Source: Apoda limacodes (taxonomy: Eukaryota; Arthropoda; Insecta; Lepidoptera; Limacodidae). Taken from it: a stretch of 64,000 bases of DNA. The stretch is from assembly GCA_946406115.1 (NCBI GenBank), contig OX291547.1, positions 19,907,001 to 19,971,000 on the forward strand, read 5' to 3'. This document shows positions 34,725-48,490 of the stretch, piece after piece; the stretch's first letter is position 1, and each line of letters starts with the position of its first letter. The notes beneath the pieces were generated by a model. The model had not been told where the DNA came from. It saw nothing but the letters and a program-made list of their open reading frames with translations, and did not search any database. Both the position numbers and the translations under genes were made by a program.

Positions 34725-36827
34725 CGTACCTAGCAACATTCATCATATCTGACACGTGATATGACAAAATTAAAGTTTTAGCTATAAATCGTTTCTTTGT
34801 GGTATTATTAAAGAAATTAGAAATTTGGCCAACTTGAAACAAAAAATTAAGAAGCCTTAAAAAGTTTAAAAGTCTAGTTTCCCTATATATTTTAAGGTTT
34901 CCGTATGTCCGAATGAATAAAAGGAATTCTTTAAGGATAACTCGTGTGTCTGACAATCTGTCCATCTATCACAGCCAATCAATTCGGAATAAATCTACTG
35001 GACCGATTAAGTTGAAATTTGATACATATGTGCATTTTGTGATCAAAACACGAATATATTATTATGTAAATAAATATTTTTTAATGTCGACGTCACCTTT
35101 TGTGATTTTAAAACAATTAGTTTAAAAGTTACCACTGAGCCTTCTATTTAAAAAAAATTAACAGAAAATAGTTCTTTTCCTAGGTTCTTAAAATATGGTA
35201 ATATGGTAGGTTAATCTCTCAATATTGTATGTACAATCTTAATTTTTTTTATTTACCACAAACAAATTTGGCTCAGATTCAAAAAACATAGAAGATAACA
35301 TATTCATCACAAGAAACCTCTCCACGCGAGTTTACCTCGTTCTTGTCCTTTTTTTTCATTAAAAGACAATGATCTCTCAGCCCATTTCAGTATACAATGA
35401 TAAACACAACACAATATTTTTTGCGCAGTCCTCATACTCTCAAATCTGACACGTTTTCCCTGAAAGTGACATCTCGTTTCATTTCATGTGATTAGATAAG
35501 AACAATGTCTCTCCAGTAGACGAAGGTAAGTGAATGAGATAAATGAAATCAATTGGTAAATAAAGGAGTAGGAGTTTTGGTACAAAAACATCAAGTCCCT
35601 TCACATGAGTCGGACTAAGGACTTTTTTTACCTAAAATCTCGGTTTTTGCTTTTTTGCTGCACTGCACCGGCTTAATTTCGAGGAATAAAAATCTTTTAA
35701 TACTAAGGAATTTGAATTAAGTACAACAGGCGTCGTCAGTAATGAAAAAGCAGTGCCTGAATTTAGTCAAGAATGGGAAGGTTTAACTGTTAAGAAGTAG
35801 AGGGTTCAACTGTCAAGCAGTGAAGGTTGAAATATTTGCATTTACCAGTGTTAAGACTCAATTCCCCAGGGGAAGATAAATGAAAAGATAGGTTCGTTAA
35901 TACAATTTATTCTTAGTTTTATATACAATCACTAATTCACAAATAAACAATTTGAAAGTCTATAATTCCATAATAAATTGCACTAAATTCAGTTTCCGAA
36001 TTTATCTGTTTTGCCGTCTTTTTCCTATCTAGACGATGGTATCGTAATTTTTCCTTCGGGTCGACTGTATTGTCGAAAATATCAATTAATCGTAATATGA
36101 TGTAATATTCACCAATTTCCAGCAATCTATGCCATTACCATTCTTTTCAGATTGAGAAATTAAAAATCAATATGGCGAAAAAAACCAATCCGCAGAATCA
36201 ATATAGCAATAATCACCTATCCAAATAAATGCACTTAGGTACCTGTTGGGAGGGTTTATAGTAGAACCCACAACCTTGAGATATTTTATCGAGAAATTCA
36301 AACCTTCTCTTATTAAATCTCGTGCGGTAAGTTCTTCTTGTAATTTACATCTCCTTAGTTCCTGTTTCTCGAAGAACTTGATGCACTCCAAAAAGATTAA
36401 TTCCTATTTATTTTAGGTAAAAATTGCAAATTTTGCTTTTAACATCTATCTTCGAGAAAATCTCCAAAAGACTGACTTTGAATAATTTTCCATCTGTCAT
36501 CTTTTTAAAAATCAGATTTAAAAGACTGTTGACGTAAATGAGTATGGCATTCCATGCATGTATGGATATAGAATTTTACAATGATTTTGACATAACACGC
36601 TAAAGGGTAATTTAAAGCTAATTACACACTACATATACAAAATAAAATACTTCACTCGCTACACCAGTAACCCGTATTCTGATAGTTGTAGATAGAATTA
36701 TTGGGTTTTTTTTGAATAGTTGCCTGCATGAAGGGAATAGATGCTTATAACTAAAAGATTTGGAATTCACAAAAATCAGATTTACTTTTGCGATAAGATG
36801 AATTGAATATTTCAATACCTAACACAT
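34725..36827. other. AT-rich non-coding stretch
   Basis: No gene is seen. The short open frames (34702-34965, 36167-36391) have no motif and no splice support. Confidence 0.45.
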
Positions 36828-37353
36828 TATCTGCCATCTCTGGGCAGGTGCACCCGGATTCCAGCTTGGCCCTTTTAACTCGGTTCAACGACGGGCTGTG
36901 AGAATTGTCGACGATTCCAAACTCACTTGCGGTATCGAGCCCTTAAGTCTGAGGAGAGACTTTTCCTCACTGTGTGTGTTCTACCGCTTGAACAATGGGT
37001 TGTGTTCTGAGAATTGTTCGAAATGATGCCCACGGCTACTTTCTACCATCGCACCGCTCGCCATCGGCAGGGAATTCATTCTCACACTTTAGAACCTAAA
37101 TGGTTGCGTACAGTGCGGTTTCAGAGAAACTTCCTCCCGCGAACGCATAAGTAGTGGAATGAGCTCCCTACCAAGGTTTTCTGCATGGACTACAGTATGG
37201 AGTTCTTCAAGAAAGAAGTTATTAGATTTCTGAAGGGTCGGCAACGCGCAAGTGATACCCCTGGTGTTGCAAGCGTCCATAGGCGACGGTGACCGCTTCC
37301 CATCAGGCGGACCGTAAGCTTGTTTGCCACCTTAGTGGTATTAAAAAAAAAAA
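36828..37353 (+). pseudogene. 5'-truncated non-LTR element, RT C-terminus and tail
   Basis: The plus strand reads HLWAGAPGFQLGPF, RRAVRIVDDSKLTCGIEPLS, RRDF and HRQGIHSHT across frameshifts. It continues to RLW-like NELPTK and a 3' UTR gtgttgcaagcgtccatagg … gccaccttagtggtat with an A tail at 37340-37353. It matches the copy at 56515 closely, so both derive from one family that was active fairly recently. Confidence 0.75.
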
Positions 37354-39469
37354 CATCAAGCATAGGTCAAAAGTGGTCCTATCATGGCAACACGAGGAAC
37401 TTAATGATATTTCAAAGATTAACGGAATAAATCAAATCAGCAGCACGAAAATATCCTTAAATCTTTTTTTTTTTATAAATTTACAAGATATTTATTTTGT
37501 GTAATAATAAACTTATTGAAATCTAACATGTTTCATGGAATTCATGGTATCTTCTTGATGAAAAGTAATCTTCTTAGTTATGTAGGGTCTAAATTCTGAT
37601 TGTATATTCCATTCTAATACAACAAACTAATACAAAAATTAAAATTAAAATGAAATGCATATTCGACATTTTTGTTTGGGAGTAATCTCTTTACTTTGAT
37701 GGATTTTTGTGGCCGTTAGATTAATAATTATATATAATTTATTTTTGTTTTATAACCTATATTAATTTAAATTGCATTTGGTATGAATATTACATACTTT
37801 CAACATTCACATAAACCAAAGACTGCAGGGATTATCGGAAAAAAATAGTATAAAACGTTTGCTATAGTATGAACTTTTATCTATGAATGTAATAGTATAT
37901 GTTCGATGCTAGCAAGTTGCAAACTTAGGTAGGAGATACGTTTCCAATGCAGTGAGCCGTTGAAAATCCGTACCATATTTCATGTCTTACGCTATGTGCT
38001 TTGTTAAAATACGTTTTCCTATTTCTGCTTTTACTACGTTTTTTAAGGTTTTTTTTTTGTTATACCAAACATGAAATTCATAATATAAACGTAAAAACGG
38101 GACCCTAGTACTAAGACTCCACCTTGATAGGGATCTCTTTCTAGTGTGTCAATTTGTTTATTATTCCGTACTGTCAAAAAATAAATATAGGAATTTCCTC
38201 ATAGTTGACAAACGCTTTGATGCATAATGCCTACTGCCTAGTGGAAGTAATAAGATTTTCATGCATCATATATCACCTTGTCTCATTTGCTACCATTTCC
38301 TACACATCCACATCCTCTGTGGATAATATTTCAAGATGTTTTGTTTTTGTTCCTTTTTCTCTGTTCTTTATTTAATCTATATATATATATATATATGCCG
38401 TAGGATAATAGGAAAAAAAGCATTATTGCAAACGGATTGAAAATGAATTTTGTAATATTTTTATGTTACTACAGGCGGTCACCCAACCCCTGACTTTGCT
38501 TTTTCCCGACAATGCTTAGCTTCAGATGAGGTTTCTAAAAGATGAATTTTACTGGGCAACCTTTCAATTATATGATAATATTTTGAAATCAAATAACTTC
38601 TTCTCAGTAAATGTCGTCTTGCCATTTCCTTAATTTTCTAATCCTGTAGTTCTTTACAAAGAGCCATCTAGATACTGATCAATCAGGAAGAAGATACTGT
38701 AAATCGTAACATATCCCACCCAATCAGCAATGAAATTTCGATTCATCCTAAAGCAAACTCGTTTTTTGCAGTAATTCTCATTATAGCTCGGAAGATTACG
38801 AAATTCATTCTTTTTTTTTAATTTAACAATCTTTCGGTCGTTTGCCACTAGGATTTTTGCAATGATCCGTTTTTTTGTTTCTATTAGCCTACGACATAAT
38901 ATATAGTACTTGGATGACCGAGCTACGCTCTTTTTTTTTTAACAACGCCTTCTATTGTCAAGTAGCTTAACAACGCCATCTATTATCAAGTAGCTTTATC
39001 GTTGCTGTGTCAGTAAAAGTATAAGTATTACTACTCGCCAATAGATGTCAGGAAGAGTCATATTTTTAAATTAACATTGCCTAAAAACACGGATAAAACG
39101 ACGTTTTCTGAAAATGAAACCTATCAAGATCAATTTATCGCCCCCTGCATACAATATTTCATGAAAATCGTTGGAGCAGTTTCCGAGATTCAGATTATTA
39201 ATATATATAAATATACATATATATATTCAAGAATTGCTCGTTTAAAGGGATTAGAATTATAACAAAGTTCGGTTATTGGAAAAAATATTTGTACGAACTA
39301 AAATTATTATTTAATAAACAAGATTTATTAGATATATTTTCAGAGAACACATATAAAACTAACTAAACTAAACTAACTATAAAAGAATTAGACTGACTGA
39401 ATAATATATCTAGCCACAGCCTAAACTACAGGGTCTAGAAGTTTTAAATTTTTGCATAAAGCTTGCTGT
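37354..39469. other. AT-rich non-coding stretch with (TA)n at 38379-38396
   Basis: No gene is seen. 38465-38530 (ggcggtcacccaacccctga …) faintly resembles the 5S-derived segments at 52450 and 61478. 38935-39000 holds a short tandem repeat (aacaacgccttctattgtca agtagctt, twice). Confidence 0.4.
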
Positions 39470-40465
39470 TATTAGGTAGGCGGGCACTAACAAGGGATTT
39501 TGCAAAAATTAATTCCTTAAGGGGGTAAAATAGGGGTTGGAAGTTTGTATCAAACTCCTTTATTTTTGAAGTTATATGTATATAACTTGGTATTTGGCTT
39601 AAAGTTAAAATTTAAAATTTATGTGTTTGACCATATTTGGAAAATTATCCCAGGGCAAAATAGGATAGAAATTTTGTACAAAAGTTTCTGTTATAACGTA
39701 CGCGAGCACTAAAAACTAATTTTGCGAAAGTCATCCTCTAAGAGGGTTAAATGAGATTGAAATTTAAGTTATGGATATCCGTCACTTTTGAAGTTAAATG
39801 CGTTTAAAACATGTTGTTTTGCCTTAAGATTAAAAATTAAGTATGGCATATTTCACAGTTCATGGATTATCATCCTCTAGAGGGTAAATAAGGGGATGGA
39901 AATTTATAAGTATTTCGATAGTTTTGTGTCTAGGGACAAAATTTTGGAACGAGGATCATGTCATAACGTAGGCGAGCACACGAAAGGATTTTACAAAATC
40001 ATCGCCTAATGGGGGTTCAAAATTTGTACGGAAATCCGTAATATTTGAAGCTAAATGCATAAAATTGGATATTGAGTTTTAAATTCGAAATTAAGTTTGA
40101 CGTGTTTTTGTCTTTTAGACAATTATCCCCTAGAGGGCGAAATAGGGTGGATAAAAAAAATTGTATGAGAACTCCGATACCTTTGTGTATAGAGATAACG
40201 TGAGCGAGTGTAGATAAAGGATTTTGCAAAATCCATCCCTTAGGATGGATAAATAGGAGTGGGCGTTTTTAAAGCTGATTGCATAAAAAATGGTATTTGG
40301 CTTTTAATTTAAATTAAGATTGATGACCATTGATGTCTTTCACCGTTTTTCAAAAATTATCCGCGAGATGGCAAAATAGGGGATGAAATAGATCGTTTAC
40401 AGTCCAAAACTGTCTTTTTTTTAATTCTACGCAGAAGAAGTCGCGGGCAAAAGCTACTAATTTAA
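39470..40465 (+). repeat. Diverged array of ~245-bp units
   Basis: Four related units share gcgagcactaa, aaggattttgcaaaa, gggggtaaaataggg, 'gaagttaaatgcataaaa' and aattatcccctagagggcga aatagg. The right end reads acgcagaagaagtcgcgggc aaaagctac. The array is old and non-coding. A single-copy relative with the same blocks lies at 46785-47345. Confidence 0.65.
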
Positions 40466-40639
40466 TAATAATAGGTGATATGTATATACATATTTGTAAT
40501 GGTCATAGATATTAATCACGCCTACAAAGTAGTAAAATGGTAAAAAATTAAATCAGCATTTTTGGAAAATCGTTATTCAAACAATTGCGCCACCGATCAA
40601 TACGACGGGAAAAGTGAACTAATTTTTTAATTTTAATTT

Positions 40640-40830
40640 TTTTTTTTTTTTTTTTTTTATACCACTAAGGTGGCAAACAAGCACACGGTCCGCCTGATGG
40701 TAGGCGGTCACCGCGGCCTATGGACGCTTGTAACACCAGAGGTATCACTCGCACGTTGCCAACCCTTCAAAAATCCAATAACTTATTTCTTGAAGAACCC
40801 CATACTGTTATACCCACACCATAATTTTAG
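40640..40830 (-). mobile_element. Non-LTR 3' end, minus strand
   Basis: A poly-T run (40637-40658) is followed by ataccactaaggtggcaaac, the inverse of the tail at 37320-37345. 'caataacttatttcttgaag' is the inverse of the ORF2 end. It is severely 5'-truncated. Confidence 0.75.
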
Positions 40831-42449
40831 GTTGAAAATTATTGACGCGGAAAGAAGCTAGAGTATCATATATTTTTTATGTATAAAGAACTTTTTCAAT
40901 AATAGTTTAAAAACCATACCCACTATCCTACTATCGGTTATACCTTGTATAAAAAAATTAACATAGATGCGACTAAAATACCCTTATTATAATACACCTT
41001 ACTTGGCTAACTTTGTTTAATTTAGCAACAGTTGGACTTAAAAAGTTTATATAACCTTCTCAAAAACAAGATCATAGACTATGATAAATTTAATTAGAGC
41101 TCGTCTTTGCGGGTGTTCTCTGGCTTAAATATTTGCAGCTCCAGATAAGAAGCCTGGCGTTTTCTCTTCTTAATTAAAGGGAGGGTTTCTTGAGCCTGCA
41201 TTAACCGTTGGTTTCTTAAGATTACACTAAATTCTAAAGTCAATATTCGGCGTATAATTTATTTTTAAGGATAAAATTATAAGCATTTTGAAAATACTTA
41301 GTTTTTGCGATTAACAAATTGTAATGCAAGTAAAAACGTAGGTTAAGATTTCTTGTAATCGACTACGAATAGTACTCTTATAGAAAACATTATTAAACCA
41401 TTACTTATTACCTACTATGATTACCTAATATGATACTTTTCAACACACTTGCTCATACAACAGCCTTTACTGCACCGTTTTCAGCATCTTGATTGTGTCC
41501 ATTACACACTCGTGCGCTAAAGACAATTACCGCACAAGTGCCTTTTACTTTACAGATTTTTATTTTTATTTTTCAACATACTTGCTTATAAAGCAGCCTT
41601 AACTGCATTGTTTTCAGTTATTAGTAGCGTCAATTATTACACAAGTGCTTTTCACTTTACTGATTTTTTTCAAATTTTTAGCAAGAAAAAAATTATGCCT
41701 ACGAACTAAGTTCTTATTTTTGTAAAAATATATCCAACGTGTTTGTTTGTTGTTTTTTAAAAACATATTAAAACTATTACATCCATTAAATATCAACTTT
41801 TTGCATCATTATAACACTAATATAAGTATTTACTTTAAATTTTTGAAATCAGTCTTATGAGACTCGTGAGCGCTACTCAATACATACAATCGGCTGATTA
41901 CGCCTTCGCATTGGACTGCATCCCATAATCTCGTGTGTGTTGAGAAATTTTAATAAACACAATCCTCCAACTAGAACCTTTATTAAATAAATTATTAAAT
42001 ATCGGAGTAGGTACTCTTAAATATCATAAATTCCTTTAAATGATTGATGATATTTGACGCTTCACATGGTGCGACCCATATGTTATACAAAACAAAAAAA
42101 TTGACGTTTGTATACACAACTTTGTATTCAGTAGCTTTACTTACTTTTTTATATCACTAAGTATTTCAATACAGATTGTATACTTGTTATTAAAAAGTAT
42201 TGTATTAATTCTTTAGATTTGAGTTTCTTGCCGGCTCTTTTTGAGAGAAATAAATATTGTGAAATAGATTGTATTAACGATTTAAGAGTTTTCTCAGAAA
42301 CCTTGAAAAATGCTTTTTTATATTTTTTTTACTGAAATCGCAATTACGACAAGATATACTGTGACCGAAAGTAAAGATACATAATGACTGTGTCGTAGTA
42401 CCTACAGAATATAGTGTTACCACAATACCTCATAGTTACTATTACTTTC
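40831..42449. other. AT-rich non-coding stretch
   Basis: No gene is seen. 41400-41660 contains a loose duplication (caacacacttgctcatacaa cagcc… / caacatacttgcttataaag cagcc…). Confidence 0.4.
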
Positions 42450-42735
42450 TTATCTGCCTCATACGTCCCTACTGTTGGAGCACGGTCTATCCTCACCACG
42501 AGTGATTTAGGCCATAGTCCACACGCGGGCTCAGTGCGGATTGTGGACTTCACAAACGTCTTTTATTTTATGTAGGTTTCCACACGATGTTTTTCTTCAC
42601 CAAAAAGCTAGTGGTGTGAATAATTAATGTACTTCAGAAATTAAGAAAAAACTCATTGGTACACGCCGGGCTCGAACCTTCGCCACTGAGGTCACAGGTG
42701 AAATCGATACCCCTCGGCCACCACCGAATTATTTG
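42450..42735 (-). mobile_element. tRNA-headed SINE, near full length
   Basis: On the minus strand a tRNA-like head (ggtggtggccgaggggtatc … ggttcgagcccgg) is followed by a body ending in gctccaacagtagggacgta. Relatives are at 1140, 43690, 51825 and possibly 56300. It carries an internal pol III B box. Confidence 0.7.
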
Positions 42736-43689
42736 TAATTAATTTTCTTTAGAATTCATTCAAGAGACTGTGAATATCTTACCTACGGCAAAAATAAAAT
42801 TAAAAATGACAATAAAGTACATTGCTGAATACGTTATTAATAAAGTATAATGTAGACATAGAGCTGTATGTTCTTTTGTGTGTTTTATTTTTCTTTGTTT
42901 TAGCCTATTACCACCACATTTGTTCACTGACTTCAAAGAAGAAGAAGGTTTTCAATTCGTCAAATCTTTTTTTTCATAGACGCCTAAATTGATTCGAGAA
43001 ATTCTTTTTTAAAAAAAAATAAGTAATTAATTTTAACGTTTATAGTGCATCTTTTTGAAGCCAATTGTTTTTTGTTCATACTGTAGTTGCCTTTGTTTAG
43101 CCCGACAACGTCGACACAGATTATATGACTGTCTAGACAGCACCCGGTTAGCCATATGTGACGACATAGAATAGTCAGATGTGGTCGTCCCACGTCCCGC
43201 CGTGCACCTTACCTCACGATTACTGTAATTAGAAAATTAAGTGGGCGTATATACAGTTAAATCAATCAGGGACACGACGACGATACGACGAAATATTAAA
43301 CATTTACACTTATTTAAACTAAATATGTACCTATTTAGCTTAGCTGCAAATTACGAAGACTTCAAATATTTTAAGTGATTTCTATTTTGTAAGCTGAAAG
43401 CAATTTGACGGTTCGCATAAGCTTAAATTAAATTATTTGAAGATTCATAGTCAGCTAGCTGTGCTCTGCGGTTTCACTCGCTTAAACCTGTTCCCGTGAG
43501 AACTTCCGATTGGTACAAAAAGTATCCTTTGTTAATTCTAGATAAGTTTACTTATAAGTCAAATTGTCCCCTTAGCATTAATTGAATTACTAATTCATCT
43601 AATTCAAATAGTTTTCCTAAATACTCGTCTCATATACTTTGGGATCCTAAGTTAATGCGTGTATGACACGTACTTGTTGTTCTCAGCCT
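42736..43689. other. AT-rich non-coding stretch
   Basis: No gene or recognisable repeat is seen here. Confidence 0.4.
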
Positions 43690-43980
43690 TTACACGTCAC
43701 CTGTGTTGGGGCACCGTTCTACCACCATCTTAGGCCAGAGCTATTTGGGCCAAAGTCCGTCACGCGGGTCCAGTAAGCTTTATGGGCTTCATACACATAT
43801 TTATGCTTTTGCAGGTTTCCTCACGAAAAGCTTTCCTTCACAAGCCAGTATTGTGTACGAACAAAGTAGGTACTTGACAATTACTGACAAAAAAACATTC
43901 ATTGATAGGAAGGTACACGCTTGGTTTCGAACTCCCGCGCTCACAGAACGCTAAAATGACGCCAAGCCACCACAGACTGC
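43690..43980 (-). mobile_element. tRNA-headed SINE, second copy
   Basis: It has the same layout as 42450-42735: head gtggtggcttggcgtcattt … gttcgaaacca on the minus strand, body with ggtttcctcacgaaaa, and end near cggtgccccaacacagg. Confidence 0.65.
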
Positions 43981-44631
43981 GTGTCTGGGATTTTGTATAT
44001 GGTTTTTAAGATTTTAAGTGAAGAAATATAGAATGAATAATGCAAACGCTTTCTTAACTTCAACTTACTAACAGAGTTACAAACTAACAACCGTTTTGTT
44101 TCAAACACGGTTAAGCAAATTTAAATAGGAACATATTTCTAGTAAGTGTTTCAAACAGTAGTTTAAAAACTTGTGCTTAAGTTAAAATATTGGAAGTCTT
44201 TCACTTTAAGTTTTGGTAACCAGTTGGTTTCTTTTAACATGAATTAGGGGCTGACGTTCAAGCTTGTTAAGTTATGAAAATAGACGTGTTCGAACCTTTA
44301 AGTTTTTTTCAAATATGTATCGATTTTACTACCGACTAGGAGACTATTTATATAAAAATGACTTTTCTTCTTTATTATTATAGAAAACAAATTTATGTCT
44401 CAAATTTTAATCAGACTTCAAATAAATAATAAACACAGCTTTCATGACTAGTGACGCTTATCAAAACTACTTTATTGATAGTAAAAAGGTTTTTAATCAC
44501 ATTTAAAGCTTGATTTCTGAATTGTTCAAGTTCCAGCTTTTAATGACTTAATCATATTTGTCTTAACACCTAGAAAGGGCTTAGCATAAGAACACCAAGA
44601 AAAAATCATATAAAAAACGTATTATTTGTAA
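43981..44631. other. AT-rich non-coding stretch
   Basis: No gene or recognisable repeat is seen here. Confidence 0.4.
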
Positions 44632-44826
44632 AGCACGGACGCTAAGCAGGAAGAATTTCGTTCAATGACCCGTCACTATTTGTCTCCGTTTCACGCGCAT
44701 AATTATTGCCTTTGCGCTCCTTTATGACAGAGGTCATCGCATCTGTGCAACTTAATTCTGCGCGTGCAAAAGAGACAAATAGTGAGCGGTCACTGAACGA
44801 AATTCTTCATGCTTAGCGTCCGTGCT
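44632..44826. mobile_element. Foldback MITE, 195 bp
   Basis: agcacggacgctaagcagga agaatttcgttca at the left is mirrored by tgaacgaaattcttcatgct tagcgtccgtgct at the right. Arms are about 56 bp with few mismatches and the loop is GC-richer than the flanks. No clean target duplication was found. Confidence 0.75.
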
Positions 44827-45924
44827 ATAGCTACAAACACTAAAAAAATTAATGACGTGTGTATACCAGTATGGTGTATACGCGATAAACAAATGTTTGC
44901 TTGTTTTATTTGAGCACCTAGTTGTAGACAGGATCGTAACAGAGTTTCAATCTTCAGAGCGATGAATAGTGACGATACTGCATAAAGTGCTGTACCTACT
45001 GCGGCATGAGTTTACTATTCGTTACGTGAAGTGACGTTAAGAGTGTACTAATGCATGGCTAAGGAAGTGAATTAAATAAATACAGGTTCGAGCGCACAAG
45101 AAACGGACATGTATACCTTCTATTTCGAAGAAAAGGTATGATTATTGAAAAATAGTTGTTTAAACTATAATGCCATATATTTTTTTAAATATCTCTCTGT
45201 CAAGACTTTGACTGTCGTTTAAACTATGTTTTTTAATAATTTGAAACTTTCTTACTTTAATAGGTTTTGTGCAAAATCTGTTAAATAAACTTTGTAGGGC
45301 ACTTTTAATTAAATCTATTGATTAAAGTTAACGAATTTTTAATTTGGGCTCTGTCAAGACCTTCTTATTTTATCTTTTGCTATGCTTCAATCAGGTACTA
45401 TCACGATACGCAAACATTAGTAAACTCGTGCTAGGCCTCCTAAGAGCTGTTAGAAACGCGTCGAACTAACTCCGTGATACATGAGTGGATGAAAGAAAAT
45501 CGGAGTTTGCTCTGCACATGGCGCAGATTAAATTGTAAAAGTTATTTGCACAAATCCATTGGGGATAATTTTCTGAAAGCTGAAAATATATAGACTGTAG
45601 CTGAATAAACCAAATCTTGATTTAATTATTTAATAAACGATTTGCTGTGCTTGTGGAATTATTTACGATGTTTGACTCACAGCTTTGCTTATGTTTATAG
45701 TTTTAACATGGAAACATAATAAAGTATTATTCATGTCTATATTGATAACTAAAACAAGGATTGTAGGAATAAAGTATAAAAAACAAATAATACAAAAGTT
45801 TTAAGTATTTGGTAAAATGAGAATATTTTCTGAATTGGATATATCAAATAAGTCACTTATTAATACTATTTCATTTCTGTTTTAACTTTAACCTACTTCG
45901 AACTAAACATATCTAAGAAGAGCT
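44827..45924. other. AT-rich non-coding stretch
   Basis: No gene or recognisable repeat is seen here. Confidence 0.4.
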
Positions 45925-46015
45925 CTTTAAAGACCGGACAGACAGACACAGAGACAATCTAGACTTAAATATAGGGCTGCGTTGGCACCCTCTGGGTACG
46001 GAACCCTAGCCCAAC
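45925..46015 (+). mobile_element. SINE 3' fragment (acggaaccctaa family)
   Basis: gaccggacagacagacacag … gggtacggaaccctagc matches the 3' half of the copy at 27068-27385. Confidence 0.6.
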
Positions 46016-46784
46016 CTTTTTTTTTAAAAAAACTTAGGTATAAGCTAACCCATGCAAGTGCAATATCATACAGAGTAAAAATTCCTAACAGAAAGCGCTT
46101 TAATCCTCGTGTAAATATAAAAAAGCATTATTTTATACATGAAAAAGCTTTGACTCAAAAGGCAGTTCTTAAATTTTTCCAACAAAATAATTAATTGTTC
46201 TGTAAAACATTCCATATGACGAGGGTCAGAAAAGCACATAAAACCTTTAACTTTTTGTCACTCTTTTGAAAGGGAAGTCATGTTAAGCTTAAGTATTACA
46301 TTTGTTTGGAGATTCAATTTACTGTAAAAAAATAATGTTCTAATAAACAGGTAAAAATATATAGGGAGTTCAATAGCAAGTGAGAATTTTATAGCGCATT
46401 TTCAAGTTTTGGATGTTAAGGGTATACATGATATCTAATTTATCTTGTAATGCTCACCCCTTTACTGTATTTTCGAAACTCCACAAAATAAGAATTTACC
46501 GACAACATATATGATATTTTAGCTGAATAGTATATATATATAAACCTACTAGCTTACTCCGCAAACGTTGTTTCACTTTTTAACTGGCGCGCCACCTATT
46601 CTTAAAGCATTGTTCTAATTCAAAAACCTTCCCCAACTTGTGCACAACAATTTACTAAAATTTCCGCAAGTCTGACTAGCTCTTGACCCTTTTTTCTTCA
46701 TAAAAACCTTGCCCTAACAATACAGAACACTACAAGAATTATCCAATTTGGTGCAGTCTATCCGAAGTAATTTTCATATATCTA
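46016..46784. other. AT-rich non-coding stretch
   Basis: No gene or recognisable repeat is seen here. Confidence 0.4.
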
Positions 46785-47345
46785 TATTTTTATACAAAAA
46801 AGAGTTAACTGACTGACTGGTTGTGATTACTGATACTTTTAGGTCTAGTTACCTGAAATTTTCACAAAGGTTTATGTTATAAAAAACTAAGAAAGGATTT
46901 TGTAAAAATCACCCCAATGCCTACCTCAGGGGATAAAAAAGGGGTTGCTAGTTGGTTTGGAAACCCGTCATTTTATAATCTGAATGCATAAAAATTAGTA
47001 TATGGCCTTTACGTTGAAAATCGAGATTAACATGTTTCATTGTTTTAAGACATCATACCTTAGAGAAGGTAAATAGTGGTTGAAAATTTGTATGGAAATC
47101 CGTTATTTTTGGCCTTAGGATCAAATTTAAAATTAAAGCTTTTATTCGTTTTTATGAAGATTATCCCCTAGAGAGCAAATAGGGGATAAATAGATATTTA
47201 TATATCCCCTAGAGAGCAAATAGGGGATAAATAGATATTTATATATAAAAGTTCCGATATTTTTGTAGGTAAATACCATTATCAGTTAAAAGCTTTCTTT
47301 TCTTTTCAAAAGTTAACGCGGACGAAGTCGCAGTAATAAGCTAGT
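46785..47345 (+). repeat. Copy of the 39470-type repeat with a 41-bp tandem duplication
   Basis: It shares ctaagaaaggattttgtaaa, 'ctgaatgcataaaaattag', ttatcccctagagagcaaat agggg and the end cgcggacgaagtcgcag with the array at 39470. Within it, 47162-47202 is repeated exactly at 47203-47243. Confidence 0.65.
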
Positions 47346-47995
47346 ATAGTTTTTAAAGTCATTTATAAAGAAAATAAGTGATTAATTACAAAATTTATTA
47401 TACACATCGTGTTACAGTAAAATATGTAAAACTCGTAGTAGTTCGTTTTTGACGTAATTTTCATTTTGATGTTGCACCTTAGATCTCAGAAACTAAACCA
47501 GCTAGGTAAGGCATATCACCTTCAACTTATTTATTATGCATACTAAAACAAGATAACCGAGAGTCACCTTAGGAGAACTCAAAGTGGAGAGGCCATGCAA
47601 GGAGTGCAAAAAATCTATTTATCAAGATTTCTTATTTCGCTAAAACAGCTTATAACTCTAAAATCACGGGTCAGATCGACTCCAAACAAGTTCCAAGCTA
47701 CAGAAAACACTTTCAAATAACCATGTTTAAAAATGCACATCCCACTCATTTATCATTAATTACAGGATTGTGAAGAAAACGCAGCGAAATCCACACGGGT
47801 AATTTGCGACTGAACCCTCACAACTGCAGAGAGAAGTCGCAACTGTCGAAGATGACGGTAATTAGACCAGGATCATAATACAAACCTCTGGCAGATGTAG
47901 TCCAAAATAAGCCTAGCCAGAGTTTAAGAGTTCCGAATACAAATGATGCCAATAACATTACTCACATGTACTATTCTGGCTGTCTGTCCGAACAA
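47346..47995. other. Non-coding stretch
   Basis: No gene or recognisable repeat is seen here. Confidence 0.4.
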
Positions 47996-48200
47996 CAAAT
48001 TCAAATTCAAATTTAATATAATTTATTCAGTTTAGGCTACAATAATTGAGCACTTATGAATGTCACTACGCCATCGGTTCGTAAGTCTACAGGGCGGGAG
48101 ACCTTGTACTGAGAAGAACCGGCAAGAAACTCAGCAAGGGCATTTCTTTTCTCCCTTTCTCTTACAGCGTCCAATTACAATATTGGAAAATGCCCTCCCT
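47996..48200 (-). mobile_element. Non-LTR 3' UTR fragment, minus strand
   Basis: aaattcaaattcaaatttaa … tttattcagtttaggctaca and gagaagaaccggcaagaaac tc parallel the 3' UTR at 59465-59640 (gagaagaatccggcaagaaa ctc). It is therefore a related CR1/jockey-type 3' end with a simple-repeat tail. Confidence 0.65.
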
Positions 48201-48404
48201 ATCATAAAAGGACACTTTCCATTACAAACATAAAAAAACATGAAATATAAAGCACAAGCACAACATAAAAAAGTATCTAATAGAAACAAAAGACAGTTTA
48301 TGTATTCATCACTAAGAAATAATCAATGTCTTCTGTCAAAAGATTTAATCTATATTATAAAGATATTTTTTACAGACTTCGTGTTATATAGGGGTTTTCT
48401 AAAT

Positions 48405-48490
48405 AATAATCGGTCAAGTGCGAGTCGAGCTCGTGCCTTATCTGATGGTAGGGAATACTCGGTGCGCGAGTCCAACTTCCACTTAGCCTA
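48405..48490 (+). mobile_element. SINE 5' fragment (ggttccgtgcc family)
   Basis: aatcggtcaagtgcgagtcg agctcgtgcc resembles the head of 27068-27385, diverging after about 40 bp. Confidence 0.45.
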
